Assembly (NCBI RefSeq): GCF_014529535.1
Contig: NW_023503555.1
Coordinates: 8,308,001 to 8,372,000 of the forward strand
Direction of reading: 5' to 3'
Length of the DNA stretch: 64,000 bases
From: Bradysia coprophila
Taxonomy: Eukaryota; Arthropoda; Insecta; Diptera; Sciaridae
Of this stretch, positions 39,244 through 50,904 are shown piece by piece (the stretch's first letter is position 1; each line of letters opens with the position of its first letter). Under the pieces are notes generated by a model. The model ran no database searches and was not told where the DNA came from. It was given only the letters and a program-made list of their open reading frames with translations. The position numbers were made by a program, and so were the translations under genes.

Positions 39244-41534
39244 TTATTTTCCAAATAGATTAAAAAATTGTTGCCTTTGTTTTTGAGCATTTTGTGCAGC
39301 CGTTACGATTGCATTTACATAATTAGAAGCGGCTGTAGCCCTTTGTTCCTTTCGCTGTTGAATGGTTTCTGCTACAATAGTTGCAGCATTGCTCACCGCT
39401 GTAACACGATTTGCTTGTGCTTGAGCAATTGCTTGACCCGTATTCTGCACTTGAGTAGCAATAGCGCTTGCAACAGCACTAGCAGTTGTTGCACGGTCTG
39501 CGGCTGCTTGTGAAAGAGTTTGTGCAAAAGAGTTAGCAGCATTTTGTGCTGCAGTTGCTATTATTGTTGGTGACTGGGGGGCAGCGGATGATATGGCATT
39601 ACCGATATTGGTGGCAACCTGTTGTCTGGCTGCAATAGCGGAAGCAATTGCATTATTTGTGTTCGTAATTGCGGTTGAAATTGTCTGAACAAATCCAGAA
39701 TTAGAACTTGCTATGGCCTGTGTAATGGAATTGGCAGCCGCGTTCTTAGCTTCAATGCGTCGAGCTATGGATTCTGATATTGCATTTTGGGCACTCGATA
39801 CAGCTTGTGATTGAGCCGCAAAAAAGTCGGCTATGGCACTGCTCTGAGATCCACTTTGAAGAGAGTTGTTGATGCTGGTGGCAATGTTACTTAATGCTTC
39901 ACGACGATCAGCGGCTGCAACTGAAATTGCAGTAGCTAAATTTGACGCTGCCTGAGCCCGTCGAGCCAACGCATCAGAGATAACATTGTTTGCGTTTTGT
40001 GCGGCTGCAGATAAAGCTTCAAAAAATGAACCAGATGACGAAGATAATGATGCTGAGATCGCTGCGGCTACATTTGCTCTCGCTTCAACTCTTTGTGCAA
40101 CCACGGCTGCTAGAACACTTGCGAAGTTAGTCGCAGCTGCATTGGCTTGTGTTTGTGTAGATGATATTGATTGTGCAATGGCTGTTATAACATCTTGTCT
40201 AGCCCTAGCAATATTCTCGGCTATAGTTGATAATGTTTGAATGATTGTTGAACTTTGTTGGTTGTTTGCCAAAGCTGCTAAAATTGAATCAACGATGTTA
40301 CTGGCAGCTTCAGCCCGAGTTGCAAGAGCTGAAGTTATCGCATTATTTGCATTCTGTGCCGCATTTGCCAGGGCTGAAGTGAATGCAGAAGAGGAACCTT
40401 GTCCAGACAAAGCTTCGGCAATGGCGCTTTCTACATTACTTTTCGTTTCGATACGGTTAGCTATTGCTGAAGCGATTGCATCTGCTGCAGCCTGTGATCG
40501 ACTAGCTATGGCTGATGTAATTGCAGTATTTGCTGAAGCATATGTTTCGGCAATAGACGTTGCTATACTACTTGCTTGTTGTGCTCTAGCTGCAAATGCT
40601 TCAGCAACGGACGCAGACAAACCACTGTTACTACTAGAAATACCCTGTACGATAGCATTGATTACTGAACTCACAGCCTCAGCTCGCCGAGCCAAAATAC
40701 TTGAAATTATGGTTGCGATATTTTGTGCATTTTGAGAGAAAGCTTCGGATATTGCAGAGGCTGCTGCTGTAGCTGCTTCTGCCCGTTGGGCTAACACTTC
40801 TGCTATTGCAATTTGAACATTTTCGGCTGCACTAGCGAGTGCGGAAAATGCGTCACCACCTGTTCCAGGATTAGATGCTTGGTTAGCCAAAGCCTCGGCG
40901 ATGGCAGCTATTGCACTATTGCGTGCTTCAATGCGGTCGGAAATGGCTTCTGCTATTAAATTAGCAGCGTTTCTAGCAGCTTCTGGAAGACTGTCTAGAA
41001 TACCACCACCTCCGCTTGTTGGTGTCAAACTACCGAAGGATTGAGCGATTACATTGGCTGCTTCGCTAGCGATTGCAGCTCGTTCAGCTAGTTTCTGAGA
41101 TATAGCTTCGTTAGCACTTTGGATACGACTAACAATCGCATTAGCAGCATTACTAGCGGCAGTCGCCCGAGTGGCCAGAGCTTCAGAAATGGCAGCTGCT
41201 ACAGTGTTTGAATCATTTGTAAATAGCTCGGCAAATAATTGTGCTGCATTAGCAGATGCCTCTGCTCTAATCGCCATCGCTTCGGATATGGCATTTAAAA
41301 CAGTATCAGCAAATGATGAATTTAGTGACTGAATTGCCTCGACAATGGCTTTGACAACATTGATTCTTGCTTCCACGCTAACTTGTGCACTTCCCGATAG
41401 AAATGACGGCGTTGGAGACGAGTGTACCTATATTTTATAAAGTAATTCATCATACGAGAACATTTGAAAACTTTAAATAAAATTGAACTCACCATACAAT
41501 ACAAGAAGAATCCTATTAAAAACGACGACTTCAT
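39244..41534 (-). CDS. secreted Ala/Ser/Asn-rich repeat protein, silk-like candidate
   Basis: Two exons on the minus strand: 41534-41493 (14 codons) and 41427-39244, joined in phase 0 at GT/AG; about 741 residues. The product starts with a signal peptide (MKSSFLIGFFLYCMV), then HSSPTPSFLSGSAQ, then about 690 residues of very Ala-rich sequence and a short end RQQFFNLFGK. The body is built from about 19 divergent copies of a unit around AISEALATRAEAASNAANAI, in which Arg recurs at a fixed place and hydrophobic Ile/Val/Ala positions suggest a long alpha-helical or coiled-coil rod. Short Gly/Ser/Pro breaks occur (TSGGGG, NPGTGGD). No Cys is seen after the signal peptide. Helical, Ala-rich secreted repeats are seen in several arthropod silks; the silk role is inference, and a cocoon, salivary or eggshell structural protein is possible. 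TATA box upstream at 41614-41607. Confidence 0.85.
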
Positions 41535-41606
41535 TTTAGTGTTGGAGTTTAACTTTTTCAAACTTGATGTTGTTTTGATTATGCCTTGTATGAACAAAAA
41601 TTTCGG

Positions 41607-41614
41607 TATTTATA
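41607..41614 (-). promoter_or_regulatory. TATA box of the Ala-rich secreted protein gene
   Basis: The minus strand reads TATAAATA, about 75 bases upstream of the ATG at 41534. The match and spacing suit a strong, TATA-driven gland-type promoter. Confidence 0.6.
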
Positions 41615-41639
41615 CCAAATTTACAATAAAATTGGCATA

Positions 41640-42213
41640 AAATGTTACAGATGTTCAAACAATTACGTGTGATGCTGTGTCAAGATCGTTCATTTGTCTA
41701 GTTTACTAATTAATTAATCAAATTTGTAATCGAATGTCGCTGATAGTTCAAGGCTTCATGCATAGGAAACTAGGCAACGAAAGTGTGAGAATGATATTGA
41801 GAGGTTCCACAATTTTTTGTTGGTAAACGACCTTATTTATAGCCAATCGTACGGGTGCGAATTAAAGGAAAATTTTTGAGTGAGAGCTATAAGATGAGTA
41901 CATAGTTCGTGAAAAATTGCTGAAAAATAACTGAAAATCGTCACTCTGCAAAGTGATTGAAAAATTGCGGAGCGAACGTTTAAATTTGCGAATCAGAGTT
42001 TCTGTTTTATTTGATTTATTGATTAGTTATTAATGGAAAATATTTCCTTTTCGTTCTGGAATGCGAAATATTGAATTTCAACTAATAAATTGTCAATAAA
42101 TCTCATTAAGCAGAAACTTTAATTCGCACATTCAAAACTACGCGCCGCAATTTATCAATCATTTTGCAGAGTGTCGATTTTTCAGGCATTTTTCACAAAG
42201 TGTGTACTCGCCT
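41640..42213. other. intergenic, no gene recognised
   Basis: AT-rich. Contains an imperfect inverted pair (ACTCTGCAAAGTGATTGAAA near 41943 and ATCATTTTGCAGAGTGTCGA near 42158) that may be another decayed foldback element of about 250 bp. Confidence 0.4.
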
Positions 42214-42410
42214 ATAGGTTCGTTCCAAGTAACTGTAAACACGAACTTTGACAACCCGAACAACGACAATTTCATCCACAGCAACGTCGCTTATGTGATA
42301 TTTCATACAAATCGAGCAACGTCGTCTACGTGATTTACACAGAGATATTATTGAGGTTATGGTTCTATGGATGAAATTTGACAATTCATATGGCCTTGGA
42401 ACAAACCTAT
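42214..42410. mobile_element. TIR miniature element, family M6, copy 1
   Basis: Ends ATAGGTTCGTTCCAAGTAAC and CCTTGGAACAAACCTAT. The interior contains AACTTTGACAACCCGAACAA. Relative in inverted orientation at 52854-52970. Confidence 0.7.
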
Positions 42411-42444
42411 ATATTATACGGTCCAGTGAATACTTTCGATTTTT

Positions 42445-44184
42445 AGCCCCGTACGAAGTACGAAGGGGCTTATAGGATTACGATGCCGTGTGTAATTGAT
42501 GGAATTCGAAGCAGACGGTAAGGGCAAAGTGTTTGCCTATGTTCATAGATGACGAATCCGCAATAAAAATTTGGGCCGTCTGTCCGTCTGTCCGTCACGT
42601 CGATATCTTGAGTAAATCAAATCCGATTTCAAAAAATTTTTTTTCCCTGAAAGATAGTCAAAATAGTGAGGCTAAGTTCGAAGATGGGCATATTCGGGTC
42701 GGCCCTTCGTGAGTTAGGGCCACCTAAGTGATTTAAGGTCTTTTGGTGATATTTATGGCAAAATAAACGATGGAAATGTAAATGACACGGCAAATGATAG
42801 GTATTGTCAATACCAATCGAGGAAAAAATAGTTTTTTAAAATCGGGTGAGTGGACCGTGAGTTAGGGCCTTAGAAGTGAAAAGCTACTAGGGCCCTATGT
42901 GTATTTTACATAGAACTCAAGTAAATTTCATTCGTTTTTCGTAATTTTTGTGTCATTTGGAAGGTAATCAAAAGCCGAATAGAATGTTGTTGAAAAAAAA
43001 AATTAAATTTGGGTCCTCGGACTAAGGCCGCTACTAGGGCCCTATGTGTATTTTACATTGAACTCGAGTAAATTTCATTCGTTTTTCGTAATTTTTGTGT
43101 CATTTGGAAGGTAATCAAAGGCCGAATAGAATGTTGTTGACAAAAAAATTAAATTTGGGTCCTCGGACTAAGGCCGCTACTAGGGCCCTATGTGTATTTT
43201 ACATTGAACTCGAGTAAATTTCATTCGTTTTTCGTAATTTTTGTGTCATTTGGAAGGTAATCAAAAGCCGAATAGAATGTTGTTGAAAAAAAATTAAATT
43301 TGGGTCCTCGGACTAAGGCCGCTACTAGGGCCCTATGTGTATTTTACATTGAACTCGAGTAATTTTCATTCGTTTTTCGTAATTTTTGTGTCATTTGGAA
43401 GGTAATCAAAGGCCGAATAGAATGTTGTTGAAAAAAAAATTAAATTTGGGTCCTCGGACTAAGGCCGCTACTAGGGCCCTATGCGTATTTTACATATAAC
43501 TCGAGCAAATTTCATCCGTTTTTCGTAATTTTTGTTTCATTTGGAAGGTAATCAAAGGCCGAATAGAATGTTGTTGAAAAAAAATAAATTTGGGTCCTCG
43601 GACTAAGGCCGCTACTAGGGCCCTATGTGTATTTTACATAGAACTCGAGCAAATTTCATCCGTTTTTCGTATTTTTTGTTTCATTTGGAGGGTAATCAAA
43701 GGCCGAATAGAATGTAGTTGAAAAAAAAATAAATTTGGGTCCTCGGACTAAGGCTGGTACTAGGGCCCTATGTGTATTTTACATACAACTCGCGTAAATT
43801 TCATCCGTTTGTCGTAATTTTTGTTTAATTTAGAAGGTAATCGAAGGCCGAATAGAATGTAGTTGAAAATAAAAATAAATTTGGGTCCTCGGACTAAGGC
43901 CGGTACTAGGGCCCTATGTGTATTTATATTCAATAAATTAAAATTTTAGGGCTATTTGAAATTTTTGTTTCATTTGAAAGGAACGTCGTACGGGGCTTCG
44001 TAATTGCGCTATGCGCAATTTCTAAGATGTACACATTCCATAATAATTTTACTTTAACTACATTAACCGGCGCAATAGGTTTACGGTCAAAGTAGGGTGA
44101 CAGACGCAATAGGGTCACGTACGCAATAGATATACGGGTTTGTACGGGGCTCAGTCGCAGCAAACGCTCCGACTGTTCTGATGG
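42445..44184 (+). mobile_element. repeat element A, long copy with expanded tandem array
   Basis: 1.74 kb. Begins GCCCCGTACGAAGTACGAAG and ends near CTCCGACTGTTCTGATGG; the end sequence (CGTACGGGGCTTCGTAATTG, CAATAGATATACGGG) matches the start of the inverted copy at 36332. Includes a GTCCGTCTGTCC run near 42580 and a tandem array at 42884-43920. No ORF resembles a transposase or polymerase. Confidence 0.75.
42884..43920 (+). repeat. tandem array of seven units, period about 145 bp
   Basis: CTACTAGGGCCCTATGTG (or GTACTAGGGCCC) recurs at 42884, 43031, 43177, 43322, 43468, 43612, 43757 and 43903, spacings 144-147. Each unit also carries TTTCATTCGTTTTTCGTAAT, GCCGAATAGAATGT and GGGTCCTCGGACTAAGGC. 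Units 2-4 are almost identical; outer ones diverge. The inverted element at 36332-37436 has only three units. Confidence 0.92.
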
Positions 44185-46395
44185 CTCGTTTTGCTTGTGC
44201 GCTTTTTTAAAAACCAGGGAAGTTATTTGACATCTCTTATAATTTCCCTTGTGCAGTATGCTATTTTACTTTACAAACAAAGTAAAGGATTTTCCCTAGG
44301 GAGAAATGACCATATTACCTCACTGGTAGTAAACGTCATATTCTGTATGACACTTACCGTATGTTTTAAATTTACCTAGTGACGGATAAGTAAACCATTA
44401 GTCTTATCTCGTTTTTGATCGATTTTTTTTTGTGTGTACCATTGCCATTGATAAACAGTTGCTAAAAGTTGTTTCGAAAAAACGAAAATCTATCAATTTA
44501 CTTCGTAATGTTTAGTTTTGAAAGTTTTGACACATTTTGTCGATCCGTCCAATCAAAAATTACCGTTCGTAGTTGCAAAACTTGATTAAAATATTTAAGT
44601 TTTTTTTAGTTATTTATCTACCAAGTGAAATTATTTTTTCGCACTAGATGTTGAGACGAAGCTGGTCGACAAGACGTCGTGTGCGGCATACCGGCATACC
44701 TTCCGTGGTAGAAACTACGTTTTTCGCAATTTCGGGCCATAATCACCTTTCCAATGCAAAATATATCCTACATCGTGTATCAAAATTCATTTGAATGATC
44801 AATAAGGTTACATTATAATATACATTGCAATGTAAAGAGCAATGTTACAATAGTTCCATTTTCCCTTTCACGAATCAATTAAATCAAACTTTTTTATTGA
44901 AATAACAGGGGGATGATCTTTTTTCATCGCATAGTATTTGCGAATAAATTAAATCTAAAAAATTTTCTCAGCACCTTGAACTGTTCCATGGAAATTTGTT
45001 TTTAGTTGATAATTGATTCAAACACAACAATACGCACAAAACGTGTGTTTTGAGACATTGAAAACTGAATTTTTAGTAAAAGGTCTTATAAGCCAAGTTA
45101 AAATGACTAAACTAAAAACATATTTTTCGTGTGGTAAATATTTGTTTTTTGATATTTGATGCAGAGGACAACATAAAAACACAAGTTTGATGACAATGTC
45201 TTCCTGATGTTGTCTTTCTCCAAGATAGACACGGAAAGTAAATAAGGGGATGAAAGCTAGATTTACAGCTGTTCTGACATAGTGATTACCATCAATGAAA
45301 GTAAATAGATATTTGCACTAGAAATGAGTTCGTTTGAGGTGGCGCCATGCAAATCCGTATGTGCTCCGACTTGTATGGACTGGCCATACCTACTTGTATG
45401 TTGTTCAGGCAAAAACCTGTACTATGACTATAGAGTGCTTAAAGGGCGAAAAAAGTTAACTAGGAACAAACCAGTTAATGTAACTGAGTTTTATGAGCGC
45501 ACAGTCTTTTTGACATCCTCTTTAAACACTCTATAGAGATGTGAAAATGCGAAAACATAAGTGAAAATAAATATATGACATTCAAAGAGCACATTTGACG
45601 AGTTACATTGGACATTTGTAGAGGTTATATCTAAATGTGTCCACATTCGACACTCATATTTCCACAGAATCTGAAACTGAAAAAACACAACCATGTTACT
45701 GGCTCAATCAATGGTTCACTTTGCTTTGCCGGGTTCAAATTCAGTGCAGACTTTTTAATTATTGCTTGTTTTCTCGGCAAAAACCATAAAAGCATGTGAT
45801 ATGATTGTATCATTACGAATCATTAATTAAGAGGCATCAGTACCTAGGTAATATTGTAGCCTACATTTGTGTGCCTCATATTTCATTTTCGAAAAATGTA
45901 CGACCGCAATTCCGACCACGAAGGTGTCAGCTTTCAACAGAAAATACATTTGGTTGTAGTTGTTTGACCAGCTCTGAGAAAAGTGAGCAGTTTAGCGAAA
46001 TTTTCATGAAAATGAACTGCTGTGAAATGTGTGGAAATTGCATCACACCAAATAAAGTAAAGAAGATTTTTAACTGGTACAGAACAAGATATTCGTACAC
46101 TACATGCAAATGTGAAGAGGCACACTCTTGATTATGTAAAGCAAAAATTCTCGCTATGTCACATCCTTCGTTGCAAATCGCCAATAAAAATGGAAATTAT
46201 TTATCTTTTGGGTTAACCCAAAACAAAATTCGTGGCCAAAATCCATTGTTCATTGAGCATTTCGGTTAACTATTTTTGCTCACAATTTTATCAACTATTT
46301 GATAACAAATGATTTGTCTTATCTGCTCTTAATACTGAAACATTTCGATTAATAAAACAGTATCGTAAGGGATTTCATTCAAAAGGTTGTAAAAT
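44185..46395. other. intergenic, no gene recognised
   Basis: About 2.2 kb of AT-rich sequence. ORFs at 45324-45536 and 45805-46131 lack recognisable motifs and splice context. I see no repeat with clear ends and no RNA gene. Confidence 0.5.
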
Positions 46396-48528
46396 ATGAA
46401 ATGCCACATCGCTTTCATTGTTCTTGGTCTAACGTATTGTGCCGTGGTTTCTGCATCTGTAGCGAGAGTGGATGAAAATATCTGGAAGAACTTGGAACAG
46501 GCTACAACTACCAATGTTAAAATCACATTCAAGAAAGCAAATACCAAGGCCGCCTTTGAACGCTTCAATTCATTGAAACTGACCAGCCGAAATGCTAAAT
46601 TAAACAGCCAATATGCCATCCTAAAGGACCATACGGATGTTGTTCAAGCAGATGTTATATTTGATTTAAAAAAGGCATCAGCGCACGGTAAGAAACACGA
46701 GATTGCTCAACTATGGATCAGCAGTGAACTTATTGTTCGCAATGTCGACAAGGAAGTAGTTGAAATGTTAAGCGTCCATCCAGATGTTGCTTCATTGGAA
46801 TCTGAATGGATCATTCAGCTGGATAATGGGATGGTAAGGACATCTATTCCATCAGGCAATAATACAATTTCAAACTATCAATGGGGTGTTGTCAATGTCG
46901 GCGCACCAGAAGTATGGAATGCTGGTAACAGAGGAACAGGAGCTGTTGTTGGAGTTATTGACACTGGTGCACGTGCTACACACGTTGCTTTGCGATACAC
47001 CTACCGTGGAAACCAGCCTGGACAGAACCACAACTATAACTGGTATGCTCCTACTGGTCACGATGCTGCACCCAATGATAACCAAGGGCACGGGACTCAT
47101 GTAATTGGTTCTGCAGCCGGTACCGAAGGAATTGGTGTTGCTCCAGGATCTTCCTGGATTGCTTGCAGAGGCTGTATTTCTCAAGGTTGCACTAACTTTG
47201 ATCTTCTTCAATGTGGTAACTGGATGGCTTGCCCAACAAATACAGTTGGTGCTGCACCTGATTGTTCCAAAGCTCCAAACGTTGTAAATAACAGTTGGGG
47301 TGGTGGTAGTAACAATCCGTGGTATGATGCAATCATATCGGCTTGGAGAAACGTTGACATCGTTCCGATCTTCTCATCTGGAAATGCTGGATTCACCTGT
47401 GAGACCCTTATCTCGCCTGGAGATCGTCCTCTGGCAATCTCCATTGGAGCTACGTTAGCTAACAATCAACGATCGGGTCTGTCTAGCATGGGACCAACCG
47501 TTGATGGCAGAATAAATCCATTTATTGTTGCACCTGGTAATGAAATATACTCAGCATCTCACATGGACGATACCAGCTTCATTTCTTTATCTGGAACCAG
47601 TATGGCTGCTCCGCATGTAGCAGGAGTCGTTTCATTGCTCTTTTCTCGCAACCCAAATCTAAATGTTGCCCAAGTTACAGCAGCACTACGAGCTGGAGCT
47701 ATTCCACATGCCGCAGTCGGTAAGTTGTGACTTTTTAATGAGGTTTGTTTGTTTCGTTCGATCTATGCGCTACACATGTACTTCATCACGTAAAAGCAGC
47801 GCTCTCTTCTAGGCGCACTAACGGTTTGTAGCACAGCACTGTTTCTAGCATGAACATAGAAAATATTCGGAGGCTGATGAAATCACAGTAGGCACTGCGT
47901 TTCTTTTGTATAGATGGATGACTTGTTTCGTTTTGTGAATCAAAACCCACAAACAATCCTAAAGCCTCCAAATTTGACACTTGTCAATTCAGTGTTCATG
48001 CTAGTAGCAGGGCTGTTCTTGTAGCTCTCTGTTTACTTGGCGTTTTGTAAAGACAATGGAAAAACTGTGGCTCTTTTGTATTATTTTTGCTTAGTTTACT
48101 TGACAGTTTTCTCATGGAGTACTTTTTGTTGAATTAAAACCGTACTTAAGCGAATAGTTAAACGGCGTCACTGCGTAGAGGCTATTTCATTTCAGCCTTT
48201 CCAAAGTTTGAGTTCAGTTCGACTTAGAAACAAATTGCCTGCACGTACGGAATTTTGAAAACCGACACATTTCACTGGTTTTTATGTGAATTTTGATTCT
48301 ATTTTAGTATGAAGAAATCAAAGTCTCAAATAAAGCATAGAACAGAAAATATGTCGGATTTCAAAATACTGTGCGTGTAGTGAAAATTCTTCCAATTAAT
48401 TCATTGTTCTTCAATTATTAGGAGGTAGCTGCGGTGGAATCCCTGATAACATTTATCCAAATAATCACGTTGGTTACGGGCGTATCTCGGCTCCAGCTGC
48501 CATCAATTCGATTCCGCAGTCATTCTAA
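46396..48528 (+). CDS. secreted subtilisin-like serine protease (peptidase family S8)
   Basis: Exons 46396-47719 and 48422-48528 join in phase 1 to 476 residues. Signal peptide about 1-20 (MKCHIAFIVLGLTYCAVVSA). Residues about 25-140 resemble an I9-type propeptide that would be removed on activation. The catalytic triad is complete: D189 in VVGVIDTG, H232 in GHGTHVIGSAAG, S402 in SGTSMAAPHVAG; the oxyanion Asn is N330 in SSGN. Exon 2 encodes the end (GGSCGGIPDNIYPNNHVGYG ...). Several Cys pairs (ACRGCISQGC, CETL) fit extracellular disulfides. It has a simple secreted subtilase architecture, without the P domain of furins or the extra domains of TPP2 and S1P, resembling microbial bacillopeptidase-type enzymes. 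A digestive or defence role is possible; horizontal origin is an inference. The intron carries a miniature transposon. ATTAAA near 48583 may be the poly(A) signal. Confidence 0.93.
47829..48020. mobile_element. TIR miniature element, family M7, in the subtilase intron
   Basis: Left end AGCACAGCACTGTTTCTAGC, right end GCTAGTAGCAGGGCTGTT; inner TTCGGAGGCTG and AGCCTCCAAATTTGACACTT. A larger copy is at 49502-49858. Confidence 0.7.
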
Positions 48529-48686
48529 GTATTGATTGTTGTATGGACGTGTTATTTTTGGTTTTTATAGAAAATATGACTGTCATTAAAAAGAAACATG
48601 AGGTATCGTGAAAAAAGTAATCTCGCGCCTCCAGCGTGATTAACAATTTGATGTCGAGGCGAAGCCGACGTCAACAAGAAAATCAG

Positions 48687-48900
48687 CATAGATCATTTTC
48701 ATGACCTTGTAAACGTCAGACACGATCCCAACTGTCAGACATGTCGAAAAATATCGAATGAATTGAACGAACGATTTTCATATAAAAATCAGTAAATTGA
48801 ACGCAGTTAACGTCAATTGATTTAGGTTAAGTGGGTTAAGGACTACTTGACGAAAAATAAAGTGGGGTTACGTTGACAAGTATAATGAAAATGATCTATA
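48687..48900. mobile_element. TIR miniature element, degenerate
   Basis: Ends TAGATCATTTTCATGACCTT (approx. 48689) and TATAATGAAAATGATCTATA (48881-48900) are inverted copies; the next inner part (TTGTAAACGTC / ACGTTGACAAG) also pairs. Confidence 0.6.
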
Positions 48901-49501
48901 GATCTCTTCGTTTGGTGAAACTGATGACGGAAACGTGAGTAATGGTGGGGAAAAGTGTGCAAACTAATCGAAACCAACTTCACAATTTCACATAGTAATG
49001 AAGAAGTGAGTGCGTCCAATTCTTTGAAATGAATGCAAATGAACTAAATACGGGGAATTCCCTTAGAAGCAAAGTTGGTTATCATTGGTTTGCACACAAA
49101 ACCGAACCGTCGATCGTCACGCCAGCGGTCATTTTAGTGATCTATACCTACCGTTGTACATACCTTGACCTTGCACATTGAAGAGCTTGAGCGTAGAATC
49201 ACTAACAGTGGAATGACCCACTTGGATACACCCCTTTTCGCCCTCTTTGTTCGACACGTTGATACTTTGTATCGTTGCATTGAACAGCGCCGGACCTCCA
49301 TCCGATGTGCGTTAAACTTACAACTAACAACAGTCACCGTCGATCGACTAAGTGAGAAGCATGCAATATAATATGACACAATATAATGCCACAATAAGAT
49401 TTACCTGTTTTACATCACATTAATTACTTATCTGTGTGTTGTTGAAGTCAACTTCATCACCATCCGTTTTAACTAGGGTTTGATGAAGTAGATTCACCGA
49501 A
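48901..49501. other. intergenic, no gene recognised
   Basis: The part at 49140-49370 is less AT-rich and open on both strands (ORFs of 60-86 codons) but shows no known motif. It could be a relic exon; support is insufficient. Confidence 0.4.
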
Positions 49502-49858
49502 CCACAGCACTGCTACTAGCACGAACATAGAAAATTTCGGAGGCTGCTGAAATCAGCTACAGATAGATGACTTGTTTCCGTTTTATGAGTGAAAACATAC
49601 AATAGGTTTCTTCAATAGGCCGTTCAAAATGTCAATCGTCATCCACAGAGAAGCCAACACAACCTCACTTTGAAGTTTTCACAAACAAATTTGTTTAAGT
49701 TGTGGTTATGTTTGCTTCTGTGGATGACGGTCGGTTGTCTTCGGCCTGTCAAAATTCGTTTTTTTCGTACGATGGAAGAAACCTAAAAAACAATCTTAAG
49801 CGGTAGCTCGTATCACTAAAGCCTCCAAATTTAACACTTGTCAATTCAGTGCAATTCT
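49502..49858. mobile_element. family M7 element carrying a nested foldback element
   Basis: Outer part matches 47829-48020 (ACCACAGCACTGCTACTAGC ... AGCCTCCAAATTTAACACTT). In its middle, 49609-49783, is an inverted repeat TAGGTTTCTTCAATAGGCCG ... GAAGAAACCTA with inner CGTCATCCACAGAGAAGC / GCTTCTGTGGATGACGG arms that is absent from the other copy, so it inserted later. Confidence 0.65.
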
Positions 49859-50904
49859 ATACGAGTATTCAACTATGTTGCTCTATCTCCAACGTCTCTG
49901 TCAGTCAAGATTACCACGGACAAATAAAATCGTGTCAGTTTAATGTCTAATCCAAATTGTTATTCCGATTCTACTAGTTCGTTTTTGGTTCGCTCAGCAT
50001 AACTCAGTTCGTCATGGATTTTCCCTCATATACGGTGAATTTGACCTGTATTTGTGCCTGAGCCTGTCACGATCATTATCTTTACTTTTTCTACTTCGTA
50101 ACTTTGCGCCATTCAGTCACTAATTGATTCAAATTTTCTTAATTTTTTTTTTTTTAATCTACAAAGAGCTAAAATTTTCTTCGACCGACCAGTTTCAGCG
50201 TCTACTACTCTGCTTTATAAAATAAGCATACCTACCGTGGTAGATACAATGTTTTATCACATACGCGAGGTGTTCGGATGTCAAAATTACTTAACTACAA
50301 GAATAATTCAAAAATTTCACTTCAGGTCTATGTTGTTGTCTTGTTTTCGCTTATGTGATAAAATAGAGTACACACTTGTCACTATCAGTCTCGGCAAGTC
50401 TCGACTTCTTCGTGACAAGTGTATATCGACTGTAAGTTGAAAAAATTCATAATTTTCAGCATGAATTTAGTTTAGAGCACTGCGCCGTTCAGCCACGCCG
50501 AGGCCGCCGCCGAAAAAGCACATCAGCCGGAACCGCCGCCGATACCCTTCTCAGCCGCCTCAGCCGTGTTAAAAATCGGCGGCGGAAGATGGCTTGAGAA
50601 AGTTTTGGTTTTAACACAGTTTGGGAGAATTTTTTTTGTTGGCTTACAAAATTGTGTACGCACCTGTCGACTGGTAGAGGGCAGTACAATAAAGTCATGA
50701 ATGTACTACATGTGAAATGGTAAATCGTGCGCGTGTTTTAGTTGTAGTACGAGTGAGATCAGCTTAAACAGCTAAAGCCTTTGTTGAATGTTTGATTCCT
50801 TTTTTGAATGGAAGCGGTTTCGTCTAATCCATATGAAACAAATATCTCTGTAACTGACTTCTGACTTGCGTACTTCTATGAGATTTGATTCGATTGTAGC
50901 AATA
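49859..50904. other. intergenic with a GC-rich patch
   Basis: Mostly AT-rich with no gene seen. At 50478-50590 there is a GCCGCC-rich patch very unlike its surroundings, of unknown origin. A short AATTTTCAGCATGAATTT at 50450-50470 recalls an M3-family end. Confidence 0.45.

Noticed and set aside
39986-40735. Long plus-strand ORFs (84 and 164 codons) opposite the Ala-rich gene
   Set aside because: They are antisense shadows produced by the Ala/Ser-rich codon composition of the minus-strand gene, which has a signal peptide, splice sites and a TATA box.
42884-43920. Regularly spaced repeats as a CRISPR array
   Set aside because: Units are about 145 bp without distinct short repeats and unique spacers, and the context is an insect transposon-like element.
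45324-45536. 70-codon Cys-containing ORF as a secreted peptide
   Set aside because: No signal peptide at the start, no repeat or family resemblance, and no splice or poly(A) context.
46870-47465. Antisense ORFs across the subtilase
   Set aside because: Shadows of a strongly supported plus-strand coding exon.
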